From positions 1 to 64,000 of the forward strand of contig JAEWBS010000143.1 in NCBI GenBank assembly GCA_023391005.1: a DNA stretch of 64,000 bases. Reading direction: 5' to 3'. The position numbers and the translations under genes are program-made. This document shows, piece by piece, positions 15,950 through 24,941 of the stretch; within the stretch, counting starts at the first letter, position 1, and every line of letters starts with the position of its first letter. This DNA is from Bacillota bacterium. Lineage in GTDB: Bacteria; Bacillota; Clostridia; Oscillospirales; Ruminococcaceae. Under the pieces are notes generated by a model, which ran no database searches, had not been told where the DNA came from, and saw only the letters and a list, made by a program, of their open reading frames with translations.

Positions 15950-17242
15950 TCACCACAGATTCCCGTTTTCATCAAAGGTCCAGTCAAATGCTTCGCCGAT
16001 GATTTGGACCTGCGCGTTTGCACGGGCCTCCTCGAGCATCGCCTCGGAGATTTCGATTTCCTCAAGGTGCATGGTGTCCTTGATATGCACGATTCTGGGG
16101 TGGTCGCGGTCGATATAATTGCAGGTTTTAAGAGCAATCTGTATACAGGCCTTGTCCGAGTGGGTAAATAGCGGAATCTTAGGGGTGCACAGCACGGTGG
16201 AGGTCACGACGTTGGGATAAGTGCAATCCACGTCGATTTTTTCAACCAAGCGGCGGGTGGTCACGTCGGCCAGCCCAAGGCCGTTGCAATTTCCGTGTGT
16301 CTCCTCGGTCAGATCCAGCACCGCAATGTGCTGGATCTTTTTGTCGCTCTCCATATAGGGAACGGCATAACGCCCCGTGACATTTGGGTCCATTCCGTCG
16401 CCGCTGATGTCCTTGCCAAGCCGGTCTACAACCAGCACGTCGATGTCATCAAAGAAGATGCGGCCCAGCCGTTCCTTGGAGCGGCGCAGAATATCGGGCT
16501 CTTTTTCGAAGATTTCTTCCTTCAAAAGGCCTTCCAGAATGCAGGTTTGGTCAAAGGCGTTTTCCGCCACCGCCACCGCGCCGAGAATGTTGGTTTTTTC
16601 AAAGATGACTTTGGCCAGCATGGGCAGCATTCTGCCCAGCTCAAAGAAGCCGTCCCGGTGGATATGATCCGCGCCATGCTGCTTACCCATGCCGATGACC
16701 GCCATTTTCAGAATACCGCTTTCATACGGCCCTCTAAAGGCGGTATGGGCTTTTACCCGACCACAGAGAATAATGCCGTCCGCCTCATAGGCATAGCGGT
16801 CTACAAAAACAGGCATGCCTTCTTCGGTTTGCCCAATCTGCACAACCTCCATGGAAGCCAAAATGGGGCAGCCCAAAAACGCTTCGGTGACCCCGTAGCC
16901 GGTGAGTATCTCGCACTGCCCCTCGGCGGTAGCGCCGCCGTGGCTGCCCATGGCGGGGAATACGAAAGGATCGCCGCCGCAGGATTTTACAAAGTCCACA
17001 ATGGCTTTTGTAATGATGGCGATATTGGCCACGCCGCGGCTGCCGCAGGTAATCGCGACCCGCATACCCCGGCTGATTCGGGAGCGCATAGGCTCCAGCT
17101 CTTTCGCCACCAAGGCAGGAATTTCCTCCGAGGTAATATGGCTGCCGTCTAAGCGCTGCCGCACCTTTACCATTTTGGGTAATGGCGTGCCGGCTGCCAG
17201 CTTTGTGACAACATTCTCTTCCTTCACCGTTTTAAGTGCCAT
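15950..17242 (-). CDS. LarA-like (DUF2088) protein, candidate nickel-pincer racemase/epimerase
   Basis: The 430-residue protein resembles lactate racemase LarA (DUF2088). By eye it retains MGSHGG (H101), KAHTAF (H166), K179 and H195; the H-to-H and K-to-H spacings (65 and 16) resemble LarA H108/H174/K184/H200. LarA uses a nickel-pincer nucleotide to racemise 2-hydroxy acids, and some homologues epimerise sugar acids at C2. It is 14 bp from uxaA and in the same run as dgoD, so epimerisation of an aldonate feeding the dehydratases is a reasonable inference. The cofactor genes larB, larC and larE are not in the window. Confidence 0.75.
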   Translation of the reverse strand: MALKTVKEENVVTKLAAGTPLPKMVKVRQRLDGSHITSEEIPALVAKELEPMRSRISRGMRVAITCGSRGVANIAIITKAIVDFVKSCGGDPFVFPAMGSHGGATAEGQCEILTGYGVTEAFLGCPILASMEVVQIGQTEEGMPVFVDRYAYEADGIILCGRVKAHTAFRGPYESGILKMAVIGMGKQHGADHIHRDGFFELGRMLPMLAKVIFEKTNILGAVAVAENAFDQTCILEGLLKEEIFEKEPDILRRSKERLGRIFFDDIDVLVVDRLGKDISGDGMDPNVTGRYAVPYMESDKKIQHIAVLDLTEETHGNCNGLGLADVTTRRLVEKIDVDCTYPNVVTSTVLCTPKIPLFTHSDKACIQIALKTCNYIDRDHPRIVHIKDTMHLEEIEISEAMLEEARANAQVQIIGEAFDWTFDENGNLW

Positions 17243-17256
17243 GATGTTACGCTCCC

Positions 17257-18759
17257 TTACAAAATGACGCCGTCTTTAAAGATCATGATCTCCCGGTCGT
17301 CGTTTTCTTCGCTCTTTGTGTGCCGTCGACCCGAGGCTACGTCCAGCACCAGTCGCCACAGCGCCTGGGCGGCCGAATCGATGTCGCCATGGTCAACCAC
17401 CACTCCGGCATCAAAATCCATCCAGTTTGGCTTGTTATTGAACAGAAGGCTGTTTGAGGCGATCTTTACGGTGGGAATCGCCGTTCCCAGCGGATTGCCC
17501 CGCCCCGTGGTAAACAGGAGTATCTGCGCCTGACTCGTAAGCAGGTTGGTAACCGATACACTGTCGTTGCCCGGCCCCGTCATCAGATTCAAACCCGGTC
17601 TGCGGCATACCTCGCCCATCTCCAGCGTATCGGTAACCGTGGCCTGCCCGCCTTTTTGAATGCAGCCGAGCGATTTTTCCTCAAGGGTGGTGATGCCGCC
17701 CTTTTTGTTTCCGGGGGAGGGATTTTCGTAAATAGGCTGATCGTGACGGATATAGTACTGCTTAAAGGCGTTGATCATATCCACAATTTTCTCAAAGGTT
17801 TGCGTGCTGTCCGCGCGATTCATCAACTGGGTTTCCGCGCCGAACATCTCAGGCACCTCGGTCAGCACCGCAGTGCCGCCCAGCCCGGTTATAAAGTCTG
17901 AGATGCGTCCGCAAAGGGGATTGGCCGTGATGCCGGAGAAGGCGTCCGAGCCGCCGCATTTAAAGCCGATCGCCAGATGCTCTACCGATACGGTTTCCCG
18001 GCGGTCCTGCGCCATGACGGCGGCGATTTCTTCTATTAAGCGCAGCCCCTCTTCCACCTCATCGCCTTTTACATCCTGACACACCATCGTGCGGATCCGA
18101 CTTTGGTCGTAGCTGCCCAAGGCGGGGAGAAAATGCTCGAAATCGTTATTTTCGCATCCCAAGCTGACCAGCAGCACACCCCCGGCGTTGGGATGCTTGA
18201 CGATGTTGGCCAGCAGCTTTTGAGTCGTTTCATGGTCGTCCCCCAGTTGGGAGCAGCCGGCATTATGAGGGTAGGCCCGTATGCCCTCCCCGGCTTGAAC
18301 GCCACGCTGTTTAGCTGTTTCCGATATCCGTTGAACCGTCCGGTTCACACAGGAAACGGTTGGAATAATCCACAGCTCGTTTCGGGTTCCCACCCGGCCG
18401 TTCGGGCGTCGATAGCCCTCAAAGTTGGCGGGCAGCCCGCCGCAATCCGCCTCCCGCCCAAAAACCGGCTCATACCGGTATTCGAGCAGGCCATCGAGAT
18501 TGGTGGCAACATTGTGGCTGTGAAGCCACTGCCCCGCCTGCACATCGATGGTGGTGTGCCCGATGGGCGCACCGTATTTGATGACGTCTATTCCCCGCTT
18601 CATATCCGCCAGTGCCATTTTATGCCCGAAGGGGATGGACTCCGCCGTGCGGTAGGCTTGATCAGATACAGATACCGTCAACCCCGCCGGAAGATCCCGC
18701 AGCGCAACGGCAACATTGTCATGGGGATTGATTTGAATGAGTGCCCGTTCCATTTGCAT
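17257..18759 (-). CDS. uxaA: Altronate dehydratase (UxaA family)
   Basis: I chose ATG 18759, which overlaps the TGA of dgoD by one base and has GGAG five bases upstream; a GTG at 18765 is in frame. The 500-residue product has the N-terminal SAF domain (about 1-95; HDNVAVALRDLPAG, HKMALADM, VIKYGAPIGH) and the catalytic core with GCSQLGDDHE, LVSLGCENNDF and GFKCGGSDAFSG. The family removes water from D-altronate, or from D-galactarate in GarD relatives, giving 2-keto-3-deoxy acids. Length and SAF sequence favour UxaA over GarD. The tight coupling to dgoD suggests parallel dehydration of several hexonates. Confidence 0.9.
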   Translation of the reverse strand: MQMERALIQINPHDNVAVALRDLPAGLTVSVSDQAYRTAESIPFGHKMALADMKRGIDVIKYGAPIGHTTIDVQAGQWLHSHNVATNLDGLLEYRYEPVFGREADCGGLPANFEGYRRPNGRVGTRNELWIIPTVSCVNRTVQRISETAKQRGVQAGEGIRAYPHNAGCSQLGDDHETTQKLLANIVKHPNAGGVLLVSLGCENNDFEHFLPALGSYDQSRIRTMVCQDVKGDEVEEGLRLIEEIAAVMAQDRRETVSVEHLAIGFKCGGSDAFSGITANPLCGRISDFITGLGGTAVLTEVPEMFGAETQLMNRADSTQTFEKIVDMINAFKQYYIRHDQPIYENPSPGNKKGGITTLEEKSLGCIQKGGQATVTDTLEMGEVCRRPGLNLMTGPGNDSVSVTNLLTSQAQILLFTTGRGNPLGTAIPTVKIASNSLLFNNKPNWMDFDAGVVVDHGDIDSAAQALWRLVLDVASGRRHTKSEENDDREIMIFKDGVIL

Positions 18760-19907
18760 CACCACTCCGCGACCGATCCGTCCGCATGCCGCCAGACCGG
18801 GTTTTTCCAGTCGTGGGGCGCTTGGTTTTCAGTCTGAACCAACGCTTCGTTGACTTCTACACCCAGACCGGGGCGCGTTGGCAACGCGACAAATCCGTCG
18901 GTAAAAGCCAGATCTTTGGGATTGAGGATATAATCTAACGGCTCATGATATGCGTTATAATGGATGCCCATGCTCTGCTCCTGAATAAAAGCGTTATAGC
19001 AGGTGGCGTCGACCTGAAGGCAAGCGCTCAGCGCGATGGGACCCAAGGGACAATGCGGCGCCAGCGCCACGTCATACGCCTCGGCCATGGCCGCAATCTT
19101 TTTAACCTCGGTGATACCGCCCGCGTGCGAAACGTCGGGCTGAATGATATCCACGCCGCCAATCTGGAGCAGACGCTTAAAATCGTAGCGTGAAAACAGC
19201 CGCTCACCGGTGGCAATCGGGACATTGCAGGCCGCGGCGATATCTTTAAAGTCCTCCATATTTTCGCAGAGCACCGGCTCTTCTAAAAACATGGGGTCGA
19301 ATTCTTCGAGCTTTTTTGCAAGAATCTTGGCCATTGGCTTGTGAACACGACCGTGGAAATCGATCGCGATACCGAAATATTTTCCGGTGGCCTCCCGTAT
19401 TGACGCCACCCGTTCAAGCACGGCGTCAATCTTCTCGTAGCTGTCCACCATCTGGAGCTCTTCGGTGGCATTCATTTTAATGGCGGTAAAGCCGGCCTCC
19501 TGCTTTTCTTTCGCGGCTTTTGCCACGTCGCTGGGACGGTCGCCGCCAATCCACGAATACACCCGAACCTTGTCGCGGCAGGCGCCGCCCATCAGCTGAT
19601 AAACCGGTGCGTTAAAATATTTGCCTTTAATGTCCCAGAGCGCCTGATCAATACCGGCGATGGCGCTCATCAAAATCGGGCCGCCCCGATAAAAGGCGGC
19701 GCGGTAGAGCAGGTTCCAAATATCTTCAATGCGCATCGGATCGGTTCCGATCAGATAGTCCTTCATCTCCTGCACACAGGCCAACACGGTAGCGGCTTTG
19801 CCTTCGATAACCGCTTCGCCCCAGCCGGTTAGGCCCTGATCTGTCTCGACCTTGACAAAGCCCCACCGCGGACGCACCAGATAAGTATCGATATTTGTGA
19901 TGATCAT
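18759..19907 (-). CDS. dgoD: D-galactonate dehydratase
   Basis: The 382-residue enolase-superfamily protein matches DgoD along its whole length. The catalytic set falls at the positions known for the E. coli enzyme: D183 and H185 in IDFHGR, E209 in FLEEP, E235 in GER and H285 in APHCPLGP. It converts D-galactonate to 2-keto-3-deoxy-D-galactonate, which dgoK and the aldolase process further. It shares one base with uxaA and lies 25 bp after the AEC carrier gene. The ribosome site is weak. Confidence 0.95.
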   Translation of the reverse strand: MIITNIDTYLVRPRWGFVKVETDQGLTGWGEAVIEGKAATVLACVQEMKDYLIGTDPMRIEDIWNLLYRAAFYRGGPILMSAIAGIDQALWDIKGKYFNAPVYQLMGGACRDKVRVYSWIGGDRPSDVAKAAKEKQEAGFTAIKMNATEELQMVDSYEKIDAVLERVASIREATGKYFGIAIDFHGRVHKPMAKILAKKLEEFDPMFLEEPVLCENMEDFKDIAAACNVPIATGERLFSRYDFKRLLQIGGVDIIQPDVSHAGGITEVKKIAAMAEAYDVALAPHCPLGPIALSACLQVDATCYNAFIQEQSMGIHYNAYHEPLDYILNPKDLAFTDGFVALPTRPGLGVEVNEALVQTENQAPHDWKNPVWRHADGSVAEW

Positions 19908-19932
19908 AAAGCATACTCTTTTCTTATTATTG

Positions 19933-20847
19933 TCATAAACCGACCAAGAATACCCACATGGGCAGGATAACGATCATCGCCAGCATGGTTTGCACCATCA
20001 GATGGGCCGCATAGCTTGGCGCACAATCGTACTCTGAGGCGACAATCGCCGTCATTGACCCGGCGGGCAGCGCCGCGATAATTGTGCTGATCTGAACAAT
20101 CATCCGGCTGATACCCAGCGCGCTCATAATCAGATAGACCGCGGCGGGCGCAACCACCATCCGCATGAGGGTTGGCAGATATAATTCACGGTTGCGGATG
20201 ATATTCCACACGCCTGATTCGGCCAGATTGCATCCGATAATCAGCATAGATAGCGGCATTGTCAGCGCGCCGATATTCGCAAAGGTGCTGTACAACGGCT
20301 CGGGGATGGGTATCTGAAGAAAATACATAACAAGCGCCAGCACCGACACGGCGGCTATTTTATTGGTGAAAAGGGCACGCGGCGTGATGCGAACCCCCTC
20401 CCCGAGATAGGCCATGCCCCAAGTGTAAAACAGCAGATTGTAGATCATGCTAAACATAATGGCGCACAGTAGCCCAATATTGCCGTACAGCTCCTGCAAA
20501 ATAGGATATCCGACAAAGGTGATGTTACCAAAAATAATCGAAGACACCAGAACACGGCGCTTCTTCTCTTCGAGGTTCAGACGCTTGCTAACGGCGATAA
20601 CGCACGGAATGCCCAATGCGTAAAACACAATCGCATACGCGCCGGTAATCAGAATAGCCTGCACCGCCTGCGCGGAAAGCGCCTGCTGCGAGGACATGAT
20701 AACGGTAAAATAGACCACAAATTTCATGAGGACATTCGTGATGCTTTTCTGATCCTGAGCCGTCAAAACGCCTTTGGTTCGCAGTAAATAGGCGGCGGCC
20801 ACCACAAAGAACACCTTGAACATCAGGCTAGACAGAATATAAAACAT
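19933..20847 (-). CDS. AEC-family (auxin efflux carrier-type) transporter
   Basis: The 304-residue protein has about ten membrane segments in two similar halves. It shows the AEC features [24 protein letters not shown] (N-terminal), [15 protein letters not shown] and the C-terminal half [21 protein letters not shown]. Bacterial AEC members move carboxylates such as malate or malonate. It is cotranscribed with dgoD and uxaA, so import or export of a hexonate or a product is likely. The 248-bp gap upstream contains only a weak GC hairpin and no gene. Confidence 0.88.
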   Translation of the reverse strand: MFYILSSLMFKVFFVVAAAYLLRTKGVLTAQDQKSITNVLMKFVVYFTVIMSSQQALSAQAVQAILITGAYAIVFYALGIPCVIAVSKRLNLEEKKRRVLVSSIIFGNITFVGYPILQELYGNIGLLCAIMFSMIYNLLFYTWGMAYLGEGVRITPRALFTNKIAAVSVLALVMYFLQIPIPEPLYSTFANIGALTMPLSMLIIGCNLAESGVWNIIRNRELYLPTLMRMVVAPAAVYLIMSALGISRMIVQISTIIAALPAGSMTAIVASEYDCAPSYAAHLMVQTMLAMIVILPMWVFLVGL

Positions 20848-21095
20848 ATTGCGCAGCCCTTTCAGGCACTTATGGAAATATTGTCGCGGTTGAGCTTATT
20901 TGGATGCACGGGAGCCTCCTTTAAGTTCAGCCGCATGCAAGCAAGATGGCGTTATCAATATGAGCGATAAGTCAAACTGCTGTAAAACCGAGTGCCGCTG
21001 TATTTGCCCGGGATGGCCCTGTGAGAGTTTTCACAATGGCGCTTATACGCCGGGCGGCCAGCCCTTTTAAGCGGTCCGCCCCCAAAACTATCATC

Positions 21096-22388
21096 TTACA
21101 TAAGCATACCGCTTATTCTGGGGAGGAACTCGGAAATTGCAGGGATAAAGGTAATCAACAGCAGGCAGAAGATCATCGCTATAATAAAGCGAACGATGCC
21201 CTGGCAGACTACTTCTAATTTGACGTTTCCGATACGGGCCGCCACGAACAGGTTGATGCCCAGCGGCGGTGTGATGAAGCCGATCGCCAAGTTGACCACC
21301 ATGATAATACCAAAGTGCACCGGCGAAAGTCCCAGCTGCAAAGCCACCGGCAGCAGAATCGGCGACAACACCATCATAGCAGGCGTTGTATCCATAAAGC
21401 AGCCGACAAAAAGCAGTAAGAGGTTGATCAGCGTCAAAAGGACAAACCGATTCTCAGAAATGCCAAGCAGCGCATGGCTGATGGCCATCGGAATCTGCTC
21501 CATGGTCAAAATTCTCGCAAAAGCCGTGGCGCAACCGATGATGACCATCGTGGTGCCGTTGGTATTGCAGGCATTGGCAATGGTTTTGTACAGCTCTTTA
21601 AAGCTGATTTCGCGATAAATAAGCATGCCGCAAACCAGCGCATAGACCGCGGCAACGGCAGCCGCTTCGGTGGGGGTGAAAAATCCGCCGTAAATACCGC
21701 CCAGAATGATAATCGGGTCGATAAGCGCCCACTTGGCGTCCCATACGGTCTCCCACTTCTCTTTTGCGGTGTAGATGCGGTCAGAGCCCTTCCAGCCCAT
21801 TTTCTTGCAGTAAAAATAGCATACGACGCACAGCACCAGACCGATCAGAATACCGGGCAGGAAGCCGGCCATAAACATAGCCGAAATAGAGGTGTTCGTC
21901 GAGGTGCCATAGATAACCATCGGGATACTGGGCGGAATAATAACGCCGATACATCCGGCGCAGGCCACGCAGGCCAGAGTAAAGCCCTTGCTGTAGCCCT
22001 TTTCAAGCATGGTAGGTACCACCATGCTGCCCACGGCAGCCACAGTGGCGGGGCCCGAACCGGACACGGCCGCAAAGAACATGCAGACCACGACCGTAAC
22101 GATGGCTAAACCGCCGGTTACGCGCCCTAAAAACACGTTACAGACATTCAGAATACGTTTAGATACGCCACCGGCCGCCATCAACTCGCCGGCTAAGATA
22201 AACAAGGGGATCGCCATGATCGGAAAGGAGTCGCTGCCCGCAATCATCTGGCTGACGATAAAGCTTGACGTCATACGCGGATGGATTGCAACAACCGAAA
22301 GAGCAGCCAGACCGATTGAGATACCGACCGGAACGTTCAGGACGAGAAATACGAGCAGGGCCAGAAATAATACAACACCAGCATTCAT
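21096..22388 (-). CDS. dctM: TRAP transporter large permease (DctM)
   Basis: The 430-residue protein has about 12-13 membrane segments and DctM signatures: MIAGSDSFPIMAIPLFILAG (about 48-67), GSGPATVAAVGSMVVP and GIIMVVNLAIGFITPPLG near the C-terminus. It is the sodium-coupled transport channel of the tripartite system and overlaps the small permease gene by four bases (ATGA). Its position downstream of a KduD-like dehydrogenase and a sugar kinase suggests a sugar-acid cargo. Confidence 0.94.
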   Translation of the reverse strand: MNAGVVLFLALLVFLVLNVPVGISIGLAALSVVAIHPRMTSSFIVSQMIAGSDSFPIMAIPLFILAGELMAAGGVSKRILNVCNVFLGRVTGGLAIVTVVVCMFFAAVSGSGPATVAAVGSMVVPTMLEKGYSKGFTLACVACAGCIGVIIPPSIPMVIYGTSTNTSISAMFMAGFLPGILIGLVLCVVCYFYCKKMGWKGSDRIYTAKEKWETVWDAKWALIDPIIILGGIYGGFFTPTEAAAVAAVYALVCGMLIYREISFKELYKTIANACNTNGTTMVIIGCATAFARILTMEQIPMAISHALLGISENRFVLLTLINLLLLFVGCFMDTTPAMMVLSPILLPVALQLGLSPVHFGIIMVVNLAIGFITPPLGINLFVAARIGNVKLEVVCQGIVRFIIAMIFCLLLITFIPAISEFLPRISGMLM

Positions 22389-22882
22389 CCGTCATACTCC
22401 TCCCCGTTTTTCAGGCATTTAACTCGGTATAAAATGGTCTGAATTTCGCGGAAGGTCGCCAGACCAAAGCCCACAACGGTGGACATATAGATGTATTCCA
22501 TAGGAATTTTAAGCGCGGTAGAGTGCACATGGTACAGCGGCTGCTGCATCGCATAAAGGAAGCCTGTGTAGGCGATATAGGCCGCAAAAACGATAAACAG
22601 AATGTCGCCCAGAATGATGACATAAGGGCGCAGCTTGTGGGGGAAGAGGTAAAGCGCCGCATCAATCTTGATGTGTTTTCTCAGCTTGCAGCCATAGCTG
22701 ATGCCGACGTAGATCAGCCAGATAAAAATATATCGAGCCAATTCTTCGGACCAGGAAAGCGAGGCGTTAAAAACATAGCGCATAATCACCTGTACAAAAA
22801 CCAACAGGGTCATTGCGGACATCAGAATCACACAGAGGAAAACCTCTGTATTATCATCCAGCCATTTTAAAGCTTTTTTCAA
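22385..22882 (-). CDS. dctQ: TRAP transporter small permease (DctQ)
   Basis: I chose a TTG start at 22882, seven bases after GGGGAGG; an ATG-initiated upstream extension to 22945 would read through a hairpin and has no ribosome site. The 165-residue product has four membrane helices and the family motif LSWSEELARYIFIWLIYVG. It links the binding protein to DctM. A strong hairpin separates it from dctP. Confidence 0.9.
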   Translation of the reverse strand: MKKALKWLDDNTEVFLCVILMSAMTLLVFVQVIMRYVFNASLSWSEELARYIFIWLIYVGISYGCKLRKHIKIDAALYLFPHKLRPYVIILGDILFIVFAAYIAYTGFLYAMQQPLYHVHSTALKIPMEYIYMSTVVGFGLATFREIQTILYRVKCLKNGEEYDG

Positions 22883-22914
22883 AATAATTCCTCCCCTGCT
22901 CGTATCGTGTCTTT

Positions 22915-22943
22915 GCGGGTTCTCACAGCATGTGAGAACCCGC
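22915..22943 (-). promoter_or_regulatory. Perfect hairpin between dctP and dctQ
   Basis: GCGGGTTCTCACA (22915-22927) and TGTGAGAACCCGC (22931-22943) form a 13-bp stem with a 3-nt loop. No T-run follows on the minus strand, so it more likely protects the 3' end of the dctP message, or partly blocks read-through, than terminates. It would help keep binding protein in excess over permease. Confidence 0.7.
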
Positions 22944-22968
22944 ATTTCACGACGTGCAGAAAATATCG

Positions 22969-24030
22969 CTACTTTCTGTAAGCCTCCAGCTCCTGAGACA
23001 TCTTATCGGCCAGCTCGGCGCGATACATGATCTTCTTGGCAGCTTCCAGGCTGTTGGCGGCGTCGGCAGCTTCCTTAAAGGACAGCTTCTCGTCGTCGGT
23101 CAGCGTGCGAACCTTGCATCCGGCAGACTCCATCGTCGACACAGCCTCGTCCTCATATTTCTGGGACAGCTCATACTGCTTCTGGGTGGTCTCTTCGAGC
23201 GCTCTGGTCAGCGCGTCCTGCTGCTCGGCGGACATGGAATCCCACTTCTTGAGGTTCATGACAACATAATAGGGGGTGTAGACATGCTCGGTCAGCGTGC
23301 AGTTCTTCTCAACCTCGTAGAACTTGTTGCCGACGATGATGCCCAGAGGGTTTTCCTGTCCGTCAACGGTCTTCTGCTGCATCGCGGTGAAGAGCTCGGA
23401 GAAAGCCATGGGGGTGGGGTTGGCGCCCATCGCCTGCCATGCGGCCAGATGGATCTCGTTGGCCATGGTACGAATCTTCAGGCCCTTGAGATCCGCGACC
23501 GAAGCGATGTCTTTGTCGTTGGTGGTGATGTTGCGGAAGCCGTTCTCCCAGAAGGCCAGACCCTTAAGGCCGTAGTCTTTGAAGCCCTCGAGAACCGCCT
23601 TGCCGGCCTCGCCGTTAAAGCCGACCTCATAAACCTCCTGCTTGTTCAGGAACATATAAGGGATGTCGTACACAAACAGGTCGTTGTAGGTCACAGCGAT
23701 AGAAGACGTGGAACCGATCGCGATGTCGCACTCACCGGTCTGTGCCATGGCAAAGCTCTGCTCGTCATTGCCCAGCTGGTTTTCAGGGAAGTGCTTGATC
23801 GTGATGCTGCCGTTGGAATACTCCTTGATCTTGGGAATCAGCACCTCGTTGACGGCGTCAATGGCGCTGTCTGAGGTGACGTTGGCCAGCACCAGTTCGA
23901 TCGGCTTGTCACCGCTCGCCTGAGAGCCGCCCGGGGTGGCCTCGCTTGATTTTCCGCCAGACTTTCCGCAGGCGGGCAACGCTGCCAGCATCGCACCGGC
24001 TAAAAGTACAGACAAAATCTTCTTTTTCAT
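22969..24030 (-). CDS. dctP: TRAP transporter solute-binding lipoprotein (DctP)
   Basis: The 353-residue protein begins with a lipoprotein signal (MKKKILSVLLAGAMLAALPACGK; lipobox Cys near residue 22) followed by a low-complexity linker. The DctP fold shows DSAIDAVNEVLIPKIKE, GECDIAIGSTSS, LKGLKIRTMANEIHLAAWQAMGANPTPMAF split over the binding cleft, and the conserved DGQENPLG. It captures a carboxylate outside the membrane and hands it to DctQM. AGGAGG precedes the ATG. Confidence 0.94.
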   Translation of the reverse strand: MKKKILSVLLAGAMLAALPACGKSGGKSSEATPGGSQASGDKPIELVLANVTSDSAIDAVNEVLIPKIKEYSNGSITIKHFPENQLGNDEQSFAMAQTGECDIAIGSTSSIAVTYNDLFVYDIPYMFLNKQEVYEVGFNGEAGKAVLEGFKDYGLKGLAFWENGFRNITTNDKDIASVADLKGLKIRTMANEIHLAAWQAMGANPTPMAFSELFTAMQQKTVDGQENPLGIIVGNKFYEVEKNCTLTEHVYTPYYVVMNLKKWDSMSAEQQDALTRALEETTQKQYELSQKYEDEAVSTMESAGCKVRTLTDDEKLSFKEAADAANSLEAAKKIMYRAELADKMSQELEAYRK

Positions 24031-24062
24031 AACATCTTTCCTCCTACTGTCTACTGTCTTTT

Positions 24063-24094
24063 ATTATTATCGGCTCTGACAGCCGTATAATAAT
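24063..24094. promoter_or_regulatory. Inverted repeat upstream of dctP
   Basis: ATTATTATCGGCT and AGCCGTATAATAAT form an inverted repeat with a 5-nt centre and one bulged base, between the SDR gene and dctP. There is no T-run on the minus strand, so an operator or a message-processing hairpin is likelier than a terminator. Confidence 0.4.
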
Positions 24095-24153
24095 CACGTC
24101 ACGGCATAGTGGGGCTTTAAAGGCCCCTTTGTGTTAAAACGCGATGCCGTATC

Positions 24154-24915
24154 TTATTTGCACAGGTAACCGCCGTCGCAGGGAATCACCGCACCGGCCA
24201 TATAATCGGAAGCATCCGCACACAGAAAAATGCACAGACCCTTCATATCGTCCGGCGTTCCCCAACGGTGTGCGGGGATGCGCGCAAGAATTTCGGTGTT
24301 CCGGCCCGCGTCATTAATCAGAGCGGTGTTCATCTCGGTCGCCATGTATCCCGGGGCAATCGCGTTGACGTTGATGCCCTTGCCGGTCCATTCGTTGGCG
24401 AGCGCCTTGGTCAGCTGCGCGACGCCACCCTTGCTGGCCGCATAAGCGGGCACGGTGTAGCCGCCGAAAAAGCTGAGCATCGACGCGACGTTGACAATCT
24501 TGCCTTTGGACTGCTGGCTAATAAACTGCCGCCCGGCCATCTGGCATAGATCAAAGGTAGCGGTCAGGTTGATCTCCAGCACATCGTCCCAATCTTCTAT
24601 CGGGAACGCCTCGCAAAAATGACGGCGCTGGATGCCCGCGGCGTTAACCAGAATATCTAAATGGCCGCCCAGCAGCGCCACTGCCTTAGCAAAGCCCTCT
24701 CTTCTCGCGTCCCGCTGGCTTAAATCAACAGCGATGCCGTGGCAAGCAAAGCCTTTTTCGCGATATGCCTGTGCCACCTCTAGCGCGCCCTCACCGGAAC
24801 CCACCACGACGACCTCGCAGCCCGATTCCATCAGGCCTTCGGCCATGCCGCGGCCAAGCCCGCGGGTCGCACCCGTGACAATGGCCTTTCGGCCGGTCAG
24901 ATCAAACAATTTCAC
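24154..24915 (-). CDS. KduD-like SDR dehydrogenase (2-deoxy-D-gluconate 3-dehydrogenase / 2-keto-3-deoxygluconate 5-dehydrogenase type)
   Basis: The 253-residue short-chain dehydrogenase starts at GTG after AAGGAGG. It has TGATRGLGRGMAEGL (15-29), NAAGIQRR (about 91), and the active site with S (about 144) and YAASK (about 158-162). The stretch QRRHFCEAFPIEDWDDVLEIN is characteristic of KduD-type enzymes. It probably interconverts a keto-deoxy or keto hexonate with NAD(P)H. It lies in line with the FGGY kinase and MDR dehydrogenase genes and the TRAP transporter. The exact substrate cannot be told from sequence. Confidence 0.85.
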   Translation of the reverse strand: MKLFDLTGRKAIVTGATRGLGRGMAEGLMESGCEVVVVGSGEGALEVAQAYREKGFACHGIAVDLSQRDARREGFAKAVALLGGHLDILVNAAGIQRRHFCEAFPIEDWDDVLEINLTATFDLCQMAGRQFISQQSKGKIVNVASMLSFFGGYTVPAYAASKGGVAQLTKALANEWTGKGINVNAIAPGYMATEMNTALINDAGRNTEILARIPAHRWGTPDDMKGLCIFLCADASDYMAGAVIPCDGGYLCK

Positions 24916-24941
24916 GGTATTCCTCCTTCTTTTGCTGCCGC

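Noticed and set aside
16295..17152. Long plus-strand frame (285 codons)
   Set aside because: It is the complement of the LarA-like gene and shows a His/Ala/Gly-rich shadow composition without motifs.
21053..21081. Terminator after dctM
   Set aside because: GGGCGG/CCGCCC gives only a 6-bp stem with a long loop and no T-run on the minus strand.
22954..23874. Long plus-strand frame (306 codons)
   Set aside because: It is a Leu/Gly/Val-rich shadow of dctP on the other strand.
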